This document shows positions 18,945 through 29,659 of a stretch of 64,000 bases of DNA, one piece after another. The position numbers and the translations under genes are program-made. The notes below the pieces were generated by a model. The model made no database searches. It had not been told where the DNA came from and saw only the letters and a program-made list of their open reading frames with translations. How positions within the stretch are numbered: position 1 is the first letter of the stretch; each line of letters opens with the position of its first letter. This DNA comes from Methylomicrobium sp. (lineage in GTDB: Bacteria > Pseudomonadota > Gammaproteobacteria > Methylococcales > Methylomonadaceae): positions 35,562 through 99,561 of the forward strand of contig JAGXSU010000107.1 in NCBI GenBank assembly GCA_018333785.1. The letters run 5' to 3'.

Positions 18945-19136
18945 ATGGCAGAAGCACAAGAAAAAGATAACTTTTGGTTATGGATCGGTGGAATTATTGT
19001 TGTGACTATAGTTCTTGTTTTCGTGTTGAAAAGCAGAGAAACAGAGCATTTAGCAAGCGACGCTATACAAATCCAAAAAGCTGAAGTTGAAAAAACTTTT
19101 GCTAAAAGAAAAACTTCTAATACAGCTGTAGAATAA
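18945..19136 (+). CDS. Small single-pass membrane protein, function unknown
   Basis: 63 residues: an acidic N-terminus (MAEAQEKDN), one transmembrane helix (about 10-29, WLWIGGIIVVTIVLVFVL), and a charged C-terminal tail (about 31-63) likely to be helical. The ribosome site AGAGGA lies 7 bases before the ATG. The gene is monocistronic, with a near-consensus promoter and a strong terminator, which suggests substantial expression. I do not recognise the family. Confidence 0.8.
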   Translation: MAEAQEKDNFWLWIGGIIVVTIVLVFVLKSRETEHLASDAIQIQKAEVEKTFAKRKTSNTAVE

Positions 19137-19143
19137 GTTATTC

Positions 19144-19174
19144 AACCCCCGTTGACCTTCGACGGGGGTTTTTA
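19144..19174 (+). terminator. Rho-independent terminator
   Basis: 11 bp stem, AACCCCCGTTG at 19144-19154 with CGACGGGGGTT at 19160-19170 (one G-U), then T residues. Confidence 0.92.
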
Positions 19175-19610
19175 AGTACCCCCCCAAAAACTAAGCCACG
19201 ATTTACCACTTCTCTGTACCCCGCTTGATTATCTTTGATTGATCGCTATCCAGTTGCTCCGCTTATAAACCATTCAGATTCTCTGAGAACAAAGAATAAA
19301 GCCGCAGACAATCCTCTGCACCACTTTATACATACCACACTCGATAACGCACCAAAATAACGCATCAAAACACACCAAGCAGTACTTGACTTTCCAAGAG
19401 GGGTTCTAATTAAATATTAACCATTCCTAACCTTTTTAAGTACGCTCAGTAAAATCATCAAGATCCTTTCAAACAAAAAAAATTACCACATCCAAAACGT
19501 AATCTTTTCTTCAGTTAAGGATATTCGACTACCCTGCATAACAAAACCTCTTATTGGCATTTTTTATGCTTAAATCAGAGGAAAGTAACCTCATAATAAA
19601 AAGTGACACT
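19175..19610. other. Intergenic region upstream of the ATP-grasp gene
   Basis: About 435 A+T-rich bases. I see no gene, stable RNA or clear repeat. It presumably contains the promoter of the ATP-grasp/alpha-E operon. Confidence 0.5.
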
Positions 19611-21062
19611 ATGTCTAGTATCTGGGAAAACTATAAAACCGATAACGCCTACGATGAACTGATGTTTGCCGAATATCAACCGCGTGCCGTCAGCCATACG
19701 CTTTGTCAGTATCTAAACACTCTCAACAGGGAAGATATAGATAAACGAAAAACAGCAGCCGAACTTGCCATCCTGGAAATGGGCATTACCTTCACGGTAT
19801 ACAGCGATGAAGGTAATATAGATAGAGCTTGGCCGTTCGATATCATTCCCAGAATCATTGACGCGCGTGAATGGAAAATCATAGACAAAGGCCTTAAGCA
19901 AAGACTGACGGCATTAAACTGCTTTATCAGCGATGTTTACGACCAGCAAACCTTCATCAAGGAAAACCTGATACCCCGGGAAATCATAAGCAGCTCAAAA
20001 AACTTCAGGAAAGAATGCGTCGGTATCAAGCCAAAACATAATGTCTGGGCAAACATCTGCGGCACTGATTTAGTGCGTGATAAAGATGGCATAATGTATG
20101 TACTTGAAGACAACCTACGCGTACCCTCCGGCGTATCCTACATGCTTGAAAACAGAGTGATTACCAAACGTGTGTTCCCTGAATTGCTTCAAGACATAGA
20201 GATCCTTCCTATCGATGATTACCCGACGCAATTGCATGAAATGCTTTGCTCGATCGCACCTAATCCGAACGGTAAGCCTCAAATTGCGGTTCTGACACCC
20301 GGCATTTATAACTCGGCCTATTTTGAACATGCCTACCTCGCTCAACAAATGGGCGCTCAATTGGTTGAAGGTGGCGATTTGGTAGTCGATGATGACGATT
20401 GCGTCTACATGCGCACCATTGAAGGTCACGAAAAGGTGGATGTTATTTACCGGCGTATCGATGATGACTTTTTAGACCCCGAAGTTTTCCGCAAAGACTC
20501 CATTCTTGGCGTACCGGGCCTGATGCGGGCCTGGAAAGCGGGCAATGTAGCCCTGGCCAATGCTCCGGGGGCCGGAGTGGCTGACGATAAGGTTGTCTAT
20601 GCTTACGTTCCTGAAATGATTCGCTATTATCTTAATGAGGAACCCATACTGCCTAATGTAGAAACCTATTTATGCAGCAATCCGGAACACCTGGATTATG
20701 TTCTTAAACATCTGGCCGAGCTTGTGGTCAAACCCGCCAATGAATCCGGTGGATATGGCATGCTGGTGGGACCTCATGCAACAGCCAAAGAAGTTGAAGC
20801 GTTTAGAAAAGTAGTGATGGGCAACCCCAGAAACTATATTGCCCAGCCCACATTAGCCATATCGACATCTCCGACTTTGTGCAAAAATAAACTTGAGCCA
20901 CGACATATTGACCTGCGGCCTTTTATTCTCCAGGGAGAAAACACGTTCGTTACGGCCGGAGGATTGACTCGTGTCGCCTTGAAGAAAGGCTCATTGGTCG
21001 TCAATTCATCTCAGGGTGGCGGCAGTAAAGATACCTGGATAATCAACATGGAGACAAACTGA
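19611..21062 (+). CDS. Circularly permuted ATP-grasp type 2 protein
   Basis: Probable peptide-bond-forming ligase of unknown substrate. The 483 residues match the circularly permuted ATP-grasp family: GITFTVYSDEGNIDRAWPFDIIPRII split by domain borders, YVLEDNLRVPSGVSYMLENR near 160-185, VVKPANESGGYGM near 380, and NSSQGGGSKDTW at the end. The ATG at 19611 (MSSIWENYKTDNAYDELM) agrees with the family. Upstream in-frame starts exist at 19554 and 19566. The stop overlaps the alpha-E gene start by one base. In many proteobacteria these two genes travel with a transglutaminase and Anbu, proposed to make and process a peptide. Confidence 0.88.
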   Translation: MSSIWENYKTDNAYDELMFAEYQPRAVSHTLCQYLNTLNREDIDKRKTAAELAILEMGITFTVYSDEGNIDRAWPFDIIPRIIDAREWKIIDKGLKQRLTALNCFISDVYDQQTFIKENLIPREIISSSKNFRKECVGIKPKHNVWANICGTDLVRDKDGIMYVLEDNLRVPSGVSYMLENRVITKRVFPELLQDIEILPIDDYPTQLHEMLCSIAPNPNGKPQIAVLTPGIYNSAYFEHAYLAQQMGAQLVEGGDLVVDDDDCVYMRTIEGHEKVDVIYRRIDDDFLDPEVFRKDSILGVPGLMRAWKAGNVALANAPGAGVADDKVVYAYVPEMIRYYLNEEPILPNVETYLCSNPEHLDYVLKHLAELVVKPANESGGYGMLVGPHATAKEVEAFRKVVMGNPRNYIAQPTLAISTSPTLCKNKLEPRHIDLRPFILQGENTFVTAGGLTRVALKKGSLVVNSSQGGGSKDTWIINMETN

Positions 21063-22042
21063 TGCTTTCTCGTTCTGCAGAGCGCTTATATTGGCTGGCT
21101 CGTTATTTGGAGAGGACTGAGAATATAGCTCGCCAAGTCAACGTGCACATGAATTTACTGATGGACTTACCCAAAGACGTAGAAATGGGCTGGCAGCATT
21201 TAATTCAAATCAATGGCTGCAAAGATGCATTCTATTCTCGATACAGTTCAACCCAGGAAAGAAACGTAACGCGTTTCTTATTAACAGACACGACACACCC
21301 AGGCTCCCTGTTATCCTCTTTGAGTTTTGCTCGAGAAAATATCCGCACGTCTCGCGAATTGATGCCGGATGAAGCCTGGAGACAGGTTAACGAGCTTTAC
21401 CTCTACAGCAATAAACAAATCGACGCGATAATCAACCGCAGAAGCCGGGTGCTTTTTTTAAATGAGATTTTAGAGGGCTGCCAACGCTTTAACGGGCTTT
21501 TATCGGGTTATATGAGCCATGACAACGCTTACCGGTTCATCAGGCTCGGCAGAAATATTGAGCGGGCCGACATGACCACACGTATATTGGAACTAGGCTC
21601 CATACTGCTATCAGAAGCCAGAAGCCCAAGCGCACGTCAGTATGAGAACATACTTTGGATGAATATTCTGCAATCTCTAAACGCCCTGCTGATGTATCGC
21701 CGACACGTCAGAAGCAGAATCAAGGATGATGACGTGCTTAATTATCTGCTTTTGGACGAAGCCTTACCCCGTTCCGTCAATTGCTGTCTTTTTGAAATGG
21801 CCGACGCTATAAAATCGTTACCGAATCATAACCAGCTGCCTGAAAAATTGGCTGAGCTACAGGACTATGTCAAATCGATTGATACCCGGCAAACCACTCA
21901 GACACAACTTCGCGTAATACTGGATCATTTACAGTCCCGGCTGGGTGTTTTACACGCGCAGATAGCAAAACACTGGTTTCTAAACAGCACGCAGGATCAA
22001 ATCCAATCTTCCCCCAAGACGGAAGAGCAAAACTCAGCTTAG
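21062..22042 (+). CDS. Alpha-E domain-containing protein
   Basis: 326-residue all-helical protein of the alpha-E family, partner of the circularly permuted ATP-grasp. Characteristic start MLSRSAERLYWLARYLERTENIARQ and later FIRLGRNIERADMTTRIL. The start codon overlaps the preceding stop (TGATG), indicating translational coupling. The biochemical role is not established. The transglutaminase that usually completes the set is not adjacent. Confidence 0.88.
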   Translation: MLSRSAERLYWLARYLERTENIARQVNVHMNLLMDLPKDVEMGWQHLIQINGCKDAFYSRYSSTQERNVTRFLLTDTTHPGSLLSSLSFARENIRTSRELMPDEAWRQVNELYLYSNKQIDAIINRRSRVLFLNEILEGCQRFNGLLSGYMSHDNAYRFIRLGRNIERADMTTRILELGSILLSEARSPSARQYENILWMNILQSLNALLMYRRHVRSRIKDDDVLNYLLLDEALPRSVNCCLFEMADAIKSLPNHNQLPEKLAELQDYVKSIDTRQTTQTQLRVILDHLQSRLGVLHAQIAKHWFLNSTQDQIQSSPKTEEQNSA

Positions 22043-22196
22043 GAATGTGTCGGATAAAAATCAAACACCGTGGAATCGAGCCTGACAGTGTAAGGGCGGT
22101 TTTATCCGCCCTGGACCAATGACCGCACGCCATAGAGACTCACGTTAATCACCCACACTTCATGGAATGACGGGTGATAAGGCCGTTAATAACCGC

Positions 22197-22952
22197 TTAC
22201 AAATCAGCCAATAATGACTTGGATTTTGTTTTATCCAGTGAGGGCAAACGTGAAAAGGCTTCCCGCAAAGTGGCTTCCCAGCTTTTTCGAAGATTCAACA
22301 TATAAGCGTTTTCTGATTCAAAGCAATAGTATTCGTCTAGCTTGTAACTGTCCTTTCGATAAATAACCATTTCGATAGGCGGTCCCACACTCACGTTACT
22401 ACGAATTGTTGAATCCATAGATACCAGACAACACAGTGCCGCTTCGTCCAGATCACTGTCAGGCTTCAAAAAACGGTCCAAGACCGGCTTGCCGTATTTT
22501 GTTTCGCCTATCTGCAGAAAAGGGGTATGAGCCGAAGTGGTAATGTTATTACCTTCTGCATAAATCATATAAGCGGCGGGCGGCTCATCGCCTATTTGCC
22601 CCGCAAGAATAAATGTCGCCGAAGGATTGAAAGCGGACTGCCCTTCTGCATCCATGTGCTGTTTTTGTTTTTCAAGACTGACCTGCCCGAGATACTGGGC
22701 CGCTTCCGACAGATAGTCCACTGTATTGATATTTATTTTTGCATCCTTGATTTTATCCCTTTTGAGCTGCTCCAAAACAGCTTGGGTCGTCGCTAAATTA
22801 CCCGCGCTCAACAAGACGATCGTCCTGTCCTTGGCCGTTTCAAATGCGTGCATTTTTCCATAGGTACTGACGTTATCGATTCCAGCGTTGGTTCTTGAGT
22901 CAGAGACAAGAACAAGCCCTTCATTTAATGAGGCGGCGATACAATAAGTCAT
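22197..22952 (-). CDS. Anbu, proteasome-type N-terminal nucleophile hydrolase
   Basis: Ancestral beta-subunit-like protease (COG3484). 251 residues from the ATG at 22952. Removal of Met exposes Thr2 (MTYCIAASLNEGLVLVSDSRTNAG) as nucleophile, and the D-S-R-T-N segment matches the proteasome fold. The five residues before this ATG (start at 22967) would block that threonine and are rejected. It is convergent with the ATP-grasp/alpha-E operon with which it is functionally associated in many genomes (family knowledge). The substrate is unknown. Confidence 0.88.
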   Translation of the reverse strand: MTYCIAASLNEGLVLVSDSRTNAGIDNVSTYGKMHAFETAKDRTIVLLSAGNLATTQAVLEQLKRDKIKDAKININTVDYLSEAAQYLGQVSLEKQKQHMDAEGQSAFNPSATFILAGQIGDEPPAAYMIYAEGNNITTSAHTPFLQIGETKYGKPVLDRFLKPDSDLDEAALCCLVSMDSTIRSNVSVGPPIEMVIYRKDSYKLDEYYCFESENAYMLNLRKSWEATLREAFSRLPSLDKTKSKSLLADL

Positions 22953-23122
22953 AATTAAATCTTTCAAAAAGTTAAAACAGTCATGCGGACCCTTATTACC
23001 GGGTCTTTCTGATTAATTGAAGCAGTCCATGCCTACAAAGCAAAATAAATATAAATCGGGTAAACCTCGCCAATTCCTAAAATTCTGTATCTAAAAATGC
23101 GGTTATCCAACATCCTTATTCA

Positions 23123-24217
23123 TCAGGAATCATCCGTAAGGCTGGCTAATTTTGCCAAATGCGCCATTCGCCCTGATAATTGCTCCGGACTGTGCGCACG
23201 CACCGTGGCATGCGCCACTTTCCGGCCTTTTCTCGGCGCCTTGTTATAAAAGTGCGGATGAACATCGGATAAGCTCAGCAATTCTTTTAGCGATGGCAAT
23301 CCGCCAATAAAATTCTGCATGGCTGAATAACCCAGAGGGGATGTTCTGCCCAGAGGCATACCTAAAATCGCTCTGAGATGATTTTCAAACTGGCTGGTTT
23401 CAGCGCCTTCAATAGTCCAATGACCTGAATTATGAACGCGCGGCGCAAATTCGTTGGCAACAAGATGACTATCAACATCAAACAATTCGACCGCAATGAC
23501 ACCCACATAATCCAGGCCTCTCAGTAATCGGGTCGCAATTGATTCTGCCTGCTGTTGCAATGGATCATTTTCAGAGCATTTGGCAACTCTCAAGATTCCG
23601 CCTTTATGATGATTTTCAGATAACGGATAGTAGGCTATTTCACCTGAAACACTTCGAACAGCGATGATGGAGACTTCCCGCCGGAACGGAACAAAGCCTT
23701 CCAATATACATGACGCCCCCATAAGCGCGTCCCAACCCGCAACCAGATCTGAAGATGAACGCAAAAGGACCTGACCTTTGCCGTCATAACCTAGGCGGCG
23801 GGTTTTCAGTATTGCAGGGTATCCAATTGTTGCTGCGGCATTTTCCAGATCATTCAAACTGTCGACAGGGGCAAATGGCGCCGTCGGAATGTCCAGATCA
23901 CGCAAAAAATTCTTTTCAATTAACCGGTCCTGGCCGATAGCCAGCGCTTTGGGAGCCGGATAAACCGTCGCATGCGCCGAAATAAAATCAATCGTCTCTG
24001 CGGGTACGTTCTCAAATTCATACGTGATCACGTCGCATTGCTCCGCCATCTGCATCAATAAGGCATGATCCGTATAGGCGCCCTGCAAGTGAGTACCTAC
24101 TTCTGACGCGCAGGCTTCGGAAGCGGGATCCAGAAACAAAAACTCCAAGCCTAAAGGCTTGCCCGCCAAGGCCAGCATTCTGGCCAACTGGCCGGCACCA
24201 AAAATACCTACCTTCAT
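23123..24217 (-). CDS. purK: N5-carboxyaminoimidazole ribonucleotide synthase
   Basis: ATP-grasp enzyme that carboxylates AIR to N5-CAIR in de novo purine synthesis. 364 residues with [19 protein letters not shown] at the N-terminus, [17 protein letters not shown] for ATP binding and [17 protein letters not shown] for catalysis. The start overlaps the purE stop by four bases (ATGA), so the two are translationally coupled. Confidence 0.95.
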   Translation of the reverse strand: MKVGIFGAGQLARMLALAGKPLGLEFLFLDPASEACASEVGTHLQGAYTDHALLMQMAEQCDVITYEFENVPAETIDFISAHATVYPAPKALAIGQDRLIEKNFLRDLDIPTAPFAPVDSLNDLENAAATIGYPAILKTRRLGYDGKGQVLLRSSSDLVAGWDALMGASCILEGFVPFRREVSIIAVRSVSGEIAYYPLSENHHKGGILRVAKCSENDPLQQQAESIATRLLRGLDYVGVIAVELFDVDSHLVANEFAPRVHNSGHWTIEGAETSQFENHLRAILGMPLGRTSPLGYSAMQNFIGGLPSLKELLSLSDVHPHFYNKAPRKGRKVAHATVRAHSPEQLSGRMAHLAKLASLTDDS

Positions 24218-24714
24218 AAATCGAGTTCCCTTGGATCTGGATTAGCAAGCACCGAATCAGTCTGCTGTAACCTGAACTGACGCAATGCCTCTTTATGTTC
24301 ATGGCATTTATTGCCGACTATGGCGGCCGCCAGCAAAGCCGCATTAACCGCACCGGCTTTCCCGATCGCGAGGGTGCCAACAGGAATACCTGCCGGCATT
24401 TGGACAATAGATAACAAAGAATCCATACCGCTAAGGGCTTTTGATTGCACAGGAACGCCTAATACCGGAACCAGTGTCTTGGCGGCCACCATCCCAGGCA
24501 AATGAGCCGCCCCGCCTGCGCCGGCTATAATGACTTCAAGCCCTCTTGCTTCGGCCGATTCGGCATAATTGAATAGCTTGTCAGGAGTCCGATGAGCGGA
24601 AACCACTTCAACTTCGTGAGAAATACCTAACTGTTCGAGCTTTTCCGCCGCATGACGCATTGTTTCCCAGTCAGACGTTGACCCCATAATTATCCCGACC
24701 AAAACACCGGCCAT
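24214..24714 (-). CDS. purE: N5-carboxyaminoimidazole ribonucleotide mutase
   Basis: Converts N5-CAIR to CAIR. 166 residues of class I Pur[14 protein letters not shown] at the start, [12 protein letters not shown], and [15 protein letters not shown]. The ATG at 24714 sits a suitable distance after GAGAGGA. A TTG two codons earlier is less likely. First gene of the purEK operon. Confidence 0.95.
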   Translation of the reverse strand: MAGVLVGIIMGSTSDWETMRHAAEKLEQLGISHEVEVVSAHRTPDKLFNYAESAEARGLEVIIAGAGGAAHLPGMVAAKTLVPVLGVPVQSKALSGMDSLLSIVQMPAGIPVGTLAIGKAGAVNAALLAAAIVGNKCHEHKEALRQFRLQQTDSVLANPDPRELDL

Positions 24715-25325
24715 CAGCAAATTCCTCTCGACACCATCATCAATTGCACATGCAACAAATTAAAAAAAGTTGTTAATTATACCTGAATTGGTCAGGTTTA
24801 AAAATTTCTACGGCCTTAAGGTAGAAAAATAAATCCACTTAAAGCCCGGAATCCAACCCCCGCAACTTGGAAACGGTTTGAACCTGAACCGCCGGACAGA
24901 ACGTCCCGGCAAATTGAATCAACATCATTGAAAAAACTTGAATGGACTGGAAACATTCGAACAACAATAGCCCGCATGCAGCCGTACAGCAAGTACGGCA
25001 TGGATGCACCAAAATGAAGCATCAACGAACTTATGGTGCATTATTTTTAATAAAATGTATTATTTGCTGCTTGTTGAAGAGCGCTCAACTCCAACTATTG
25101 CTTATCGGATGTAAAAACTGGTTTTTTTACATGGAGTTAAAATAGCAATTAACAAATGGTTTACATTTTGCTTATAAAAAACAAATAATTCTTACTTTCG
25201 TAACAGACTCTAAAAAATGAAACCGCTAAAGTTTGGCGTACGTGATGTCGATGGCTTTAAAACGTTTCAACCTTTTAACTTGTTAGTACGTTAAAAACTC
25301 AAAAATTTTCTCCATTATCAAAACA
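24715..25325. other. Divergent intergenic region purE / zwf
   Basis: About 610 bases without a gene. It contains a perfect 7 bp hairpin (GCCGTAC 24981-24987, GTACGGC 24993-24999) and an 8 bp inverted pair (ATGCACCA 25004-25011, TGGTGCAT 25034-25041) followed by TATTTTTAAT. This pair of stems could be a terminator or a regulator site. No matching transcript is evident. Confidence 0.45.
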
Positions 25326-26792
25326 ATGTCATCAAAAACTTACAATCCTTGCGACTTGGTCATTTACGGTGCACTAGGCGACTTATCCAGACGTAAATTA
25401 CTGACTTGTCTCTACCGTCTTGAGCTATCCAACTTTATCGAGCCTGAAACCTGCATCATCGGTATCGATAGAATGGAATTGGATTCACCCGGATTCATAG
25501 AGATAGCTCATAAAAGCCTGCAAGAGTTTTTAAATACGGAACTGGATGAGGCCGTCTGGAAAAGATTTTCGTCACGGCTGTCTTATCTGCAGATTGATCT
25601 GACTCAAATGGAGCAATATGCCCAGCTTCAAGATTTCGTTGATCATTCGAAGCGCGTCATGGTCAATTATTTTGCAGTATCGCCTGTGCTTTTCAAAAAC
25701 ATCTGCCAAGGGCTTGATCAATCGGGCGTTTTGAGCAATACCTCCAGGATGGTAATGGAGAAACCGATTGGTCATGACCTTAAGTCTTCCCGTGAGATCA
25801 ATGATGAAGTGGCCAAGGTATTCCAGGAAGATCAGGTTTTTAGAATCGATCACTATCTGGGTAAAGAAACAGTGCTCAATTTGCTGGCACTTCGCTTTGC
25901 AAATTCGATTTTTACAACCAACTGGGACCACAACACCATCGACCATGTTCAGATTACCGTGGCCGAGGAAGTAGGAATTGAAGGCCGCTGGGAATATTTC
26001 GATCACACCGGACAGCTCAGAGACATGTTGCAAAATCATTTACTGCAAATATTGACTTTTGTCGCCATGGAACCTCCCGCCACTCTCGAAGCACAAAGTA
26101 TTCATAGCGAAAAAATTAAAGTACTTAAAGCACTGAGGCCTATCACCGCCAAGAATGTCAAAGAGAAAACGGTACGCGGTCAATACACGGCGGGCTACAT
26201 GAAAGGTAAACCGGTACCGGGATATCTCGAGGAAGAAGGTGCCAATACAAAAAGCATCACCGAGAGCTTTGTGGCTTTGAGAGTTGATATCGATAACTGG
26301 CGCTGGGCCGGAGTCCCTTTTTACTTGCGGACCGGTAAACGAATGAGCGGCAAAAGAACTGAAATTGTCATCAACTTCAAACGCCTGCCACATAATATTT
26401 TTAGAGACAGTTATCGGGAATTGCCTCCCAACAAACTCATCATTCATTTGCAACCGAACGAGGGCGTTGAAATCCAGGTGTTAAACAAGATTCCAGGGAT
26501 TGACGAAAACATCAAACTGCAAAAAACCAAGCTGGATCTCAGCTTTTCAGAAACTTTTAAAAATAGCCGTATTTTTGGTGGATATGAGAAATTAGTGCTG
26601 GAGGCCATGCGGGGTAACCCCACGCTGTTTCTCAGCCGTGAAGAAATCGAACAGGCCTGGACCTGGATTGATTCAATACAGAATGCATGGACCCACCTGC
26701 TTGAATCGCCCATATCCTACCCAGCAGGAACGTGGGGACCCATCGCCTCGGATTCGCTTCTGGCCCAGGATGGAAGAGCGTGGGAAGGCTAA
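25326..26792 (+). CDS. zwf: Glucose-6-phosphate 1-dehydrogenase
   Basis: Oxidises glucose 6-phosphate to 6-phosphogluconolactone with NADP or NAD. 488 residues with the coenzyme loop YGALGDLSRRKL near the N-terminus and the substrate signature FRIDHYLGKE near 170, both intact. First gene of the Entner-Doudoroff block. edd follows about 200 bases on, and no pgl lies between them. In methanotrophs the enzyme also feeds the oxidative dissimilatory RuMP cycle. Confidence 0.95.
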   Translation: MSSKTYNPCDLVIYGALGDLSRRKLLTCLYRLELSNFIEPETCIIGIDRMELDSPGFIEIAHKSLQEFLNTELDEAVWKRFSSRLSYLQIDLTQMEQYAQLQDFVDHSKRVMVNYFAVSPVLFKNICQGLDQSGVLSNTSRMVMEKPIGHDLKSSREINDEVAKVFQEDQVFRIDHYLGKETVLNLLALRFANSIFTTNWDHNTIDHVQITVAEEVGIEGRWEYFDHTGQLRDMLQNHLLQILTFVAMEPPATLEAQSIHSEKIKVLKALRPITAKNVKEKTVRGQYTAGYMKGKPVPGYLEEEGANTKSITESFVALRVDIDNWRWAGVPFYLRTGKRMSGKRTEIVINFKRLPHNIFRDSYRELPPNKLIIHLQPNEGVEIQVLNKIPGIDENIKLQKTKLDLSFSETFKNSRIFGGYEKLVLEAMRGNPTLFLSREEIEQAWTWIDSIQNAWTHLLESPISYPAGTWGPIASDSLLAQDGRAWEG

Positions 26793-26990
26793 GCAGAATA
26801 ATGAGTCAAACCGGCCCTTTGTCAAAATCAATCCTTAAGGGACAGGAAGACAAAAAACCATGAATCCTAAAAGTTTACATAAGGTAAGAAAGAACTGATT
26901 AAATAAAATCCTGTAAGATAAAATTGAATCGTTCATATAACAACGCTTGTTTATAAAGCCGCAAAAGCGGCCAATCGAAGGAAGTAAGCT

Positions 26991-28811
26991 ATGCACTCGG
27001 TATTAGAAAAAGTTACTCAGGAAGTGATAAAACGCAGTCGCGAAACGCGCGCAATCTATCTTGCCCGAATTGATTCTGCAGTATCGGACGGCCCAGCAAG
27101 GGGCGCCCTCGGTTGCGGAAACTTAGCTCATGGCTTTGCTGCCTGTTCTGCCAGTGAAAAAATTGATTTGGCCGCGACTCAAAAAGCCAATGTCGCTATT
27201 ATTTCCTCTTACAACGACATGTTGTCTGCGCATGAACCCTACAAAGACGCCCCCGCACTGATCAAAGCAGCCATCAGTGAGGCAGGCGGCATAGCTCAGT
27301 TTGCAGCAGGCGTGCCGGCGATGTGCGACGGAGTGACCCAAGGCCAACCCGGAATGGAATTATCCTTGTTCAGCCGCGATGTGATCGCGATGGCAACCGC
27401 AGTTGGCCTGAGTCACAATATGTTCGATGCTGCGCTGTATTTGGGCGTTTGCGACAAAATTGTTCCGGGGCTGTTAATCGGCGCGCTTACTTTTGGTCAT
27501 CTTCCCGCTGTTTTTGTTCCCGCAGGCCCAATGACCAGCGGCATAACCAACAAGGAAAAAGCCCGGGCAAGGCAAAAGTTTGCAGAAGGAAAAATCAGCC
27601 GCCAGGAATTGCTGGAATCGGAATCCAAGTCTTACCACGGCCCCGGCACCTGTACTTTTTACGGCACGGCCAACAGCAATCAAATGATGGTCGAAATCAT
27701 GGGCTTGCATTTACCTGGCAGCTCATTCGTCAACCCTTATACACCGATAAGAGATGAACTCACCAAGGCTGCTGCCAGACAGGTACTGAAATTTACCGCT
27801 CAAGGTAATGACTTCAGACCTATAGGGCATTTGATCAACGAAAAAGCGATACTCAACGCTGTTATCGGTCTTCTGGCAACTGGCGGCTCAACCAACCACA
27901 CCATGCATTTGGTCGCTATTGCTCGCGCCGCAGGCATTATTTTGAACTGGGATGATTTTGATCAGCTTTCGCGTGCTGTGCCGTTGCTCGCTAAAATCTA
28001 TCCCAACGGTCCGGCCGATGTTAACCACTTCCAGGCAGCAGGCGGCATGGGCGTCTTGATTGGCGAATTACTGGCTAACGGATTGCTCCATGAAGACATC
28101 ATCACCATTGCTGATAAACCCGGCTTGAGTAACTATACGCAAGAGCCAAAAGTGATTGATGGCAAACTCACTTGGGAACCCTCCCCTAAAGCATCTTTAG
28201 ACCCCGAAGTGATCAGCTCTGTTGCCAGTCCTTTTGCCGAAGGCGGCGGCTTGCATGTCATGCACGGCAATTTGGGCCGAGGCATTTCAAAGATTTCCGC
28301 AGTTGCCAAAGAGCATCAAATCGTTGAGGCGCCAGCCATGGTATTTGATGACCAGGATGATCTGATGGCAGCTTTCAAACGCGGCGAATTGGAAAAAGAC
28401 TTTATCGCGGTCATCCGGTTTCAAGGTCCTAAATCAAACGGCATGCCTGAATTGCATAAGCTGACCCCGCCTTTGGGCTCATTGCAGGACAAGGGATTTA
28501 AGGTTGCCTTGGTCACTGACGGCAGAATGTCAGGCGCATCCGGCAAGGTACCTTCAGCCATTCATATGTGCCCGGAATCTGCCGATGGCGGCCCGCTTGC
28601 GAAAGTAAGGAACGGAGATATCATCCATTTGAACACGCAAACAGGCGAAATCAACGTATTGATCGATAAAACCGAATTCAACGCACGCAAACCGGCTATC
28701 AACTCTGCTAAAGATCATCATCATGGCATGGGCCGCGAGTTATTTGCCGGTTTCCGTATAAATGCCACGTCGGCGGAAAATGGTGCCAGCAATTTATTTT
28801 TCAATGATTAA
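26991..28811 (+). CDS. edd: 6-phosphogluconate dehydratase
   Basis: Iron-sulfur dehydratase that makes 2-keto-3-deoxy-6-phosphogluconate. 606 residues of the IlvD/Edd family: [57 protein letters not shown] and [16 protein letters not shown]. Ribosome site GGAAG before the ATG. It is followed by eda after 44 bases, so the two are co-transcribed. Confidence 0.95.
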   Translation: MHSVLEKVTQEVIKRSRETRAIYLARIDSAVSDGPARGALGCGNLAHGFAACSASEKIDLAATQKANVAIISSYNDMLSAHEPYKDAPALIKAAISEAGGIAQFAAGVPAMCDGVTQGQPGMELSLFSRDVIAMATAVGLSHNMFDAALYLGVCDKIVPGLLIGALTFGHLPAVFVPAGPMTSGITNKEKARARQKFAEGKISRQELLESESKSYHGPGTCTFYGTANSNQMMVEIMGLHLPGSSFVNPYTPIRDELTKAAARQVLKFTAQGNDFRPIGHLINEKAILNAVIGLLATGGSTNHTMHLVAIARAAGIILNWDDFDQLSRAVPLLAKIYPNGPADVNHFQAAGGMGVLIGELLANGLLHEDIITIADKPGLSNYTQEPKVIDGKLTWEPSPKASLDPEVISSVASPFAEGGGLHVMHGNLGRGISKISAVAKEHQIVEAPAMVFDDQDDLMAAFKRGELEKDFIAVIRFQGPKSNGMPELHKLTPPLGSLQDKGFKVALVTDGRMSGASGKVPSAIHMCPESADGGPLAKVRNGDIIHLNTQTGEINVLIDKTEFNARKPAINSAKDHHHGMGRELFAGFRINATSAENGASNLFFND

Positions 28812-28855
28812 ATCAGGAAACTGAATAATTTAACTTTCTGAAATGACGGAACCGA

Positions 28856-29500
28856 ATGAATCAAATTAACTGGAAAATCAATCCTAAAGATGTGCTTAAC
28901 GCCGGACCGGTAATGCCCGTGATGGTCATTAAACAACTGGAAGATGCCGTTCCTCTGGCTCAAGCCCTGGTTGCAGGCGGCATAAGAGTGCTTGAAATAA
29001 CGCTACGCACACCGGTTGCACTTGAGGCCATCAAGGAAATCAGCACCCATGTCAAAGACGCCATTGTCGGAGCAGGCACTATTCTGACCCCCGAACAATT
29101 AGCTGCAGCTGAAGAGGCTGGCGCTGTATTTGCCATAAGCCCAGGACTTACACCCCGCCTGTTGGAAGCCGCCTGTAAAAGCAGGATTGCGCTGATACCG
29201 GGCATTTCAACGTTATCCGAATTAATGATGGGTATGGAATATGGACTGGACCATTTCAAATTTTTCCCGGCGTCTGCTGCGGGCGGCGTGAATATGTTAA
29301 AAGGCATAGCCGGTCCTATTCCTGCTGCGACTTTTTGCCCTACAGGCGGCATATCGGCGGATAACTACAACGAGTATTTGAAACTACCCAATGTAGCGTG
29401 CGTAGGCGGCTCCTGGCTTGCGCCCGATGAAGCAGTCTCTAGCAAAAATTGGCAAAAAATAACTGAACTGGCTAAAACAGCCATAGCAAATGCCGTGTAA
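28856..29500 (+). CDS. eda: KDPG aldolase (2-keto-3-deoxy-6-phosphogluconate aldolase)
   Basis: Cleaves KDPG to pyruvate and glyceraldehyde 3-phosphate. 214 residues with the catalytic glutamate in LEITLRTP, VGAGTIL, and the Schiff-base lysine in DHFKFFPASAAGG. PTGGISADN is the phosphate-binding loop. It closes the Entner-Doudoroff branch begun by zwf and edd. Confidence 0.95.
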   Translation: MNQINWKINPKDVLNAGPVMPVMVIKQLEDAVPLAQALVAGGIRVLEITLRTPVALEAIKEISTHVKDAIVGAGTILTPEQLAAAEEAGAVFAISPGLTPRLLEAACKSRIALIPGISTLSELMMGMEYGLDHFKFFPASAAGGVNMLKGIAGPIPAATFCPTGGISADNYNEYLKLPNVACVGGSWLAPDEAVSSKNWQKITELAKTAIANAV

Positions 29501-29659
29501 TAGTGCCAGAGAATTGAATATTTTTGGTAACTACTCGCCCACTTTGAATCAAACGGAATTATTCAGCTAACAAAATGTAATGGGTAATAACTCATCCGAA
29601 CGAAATCAGAACAACCGGATCCGGATGATATACGAATACTTAACCAGAAGGGCTATGCC

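Noticed and set aside
24816..25025. 69-codon open frame, minus strand, between purE and zwf
   Set aside because: No ribosome site or family resemblance, and it overlaps the two hairpins.
25005..25040. Possible NtrC site (TGCACC ... GGTGCA)
   Set aside because: The half-sites are 24 bases apart, too far for one NtrC dimer, and no sigma-54 promoter was recognised nearby.
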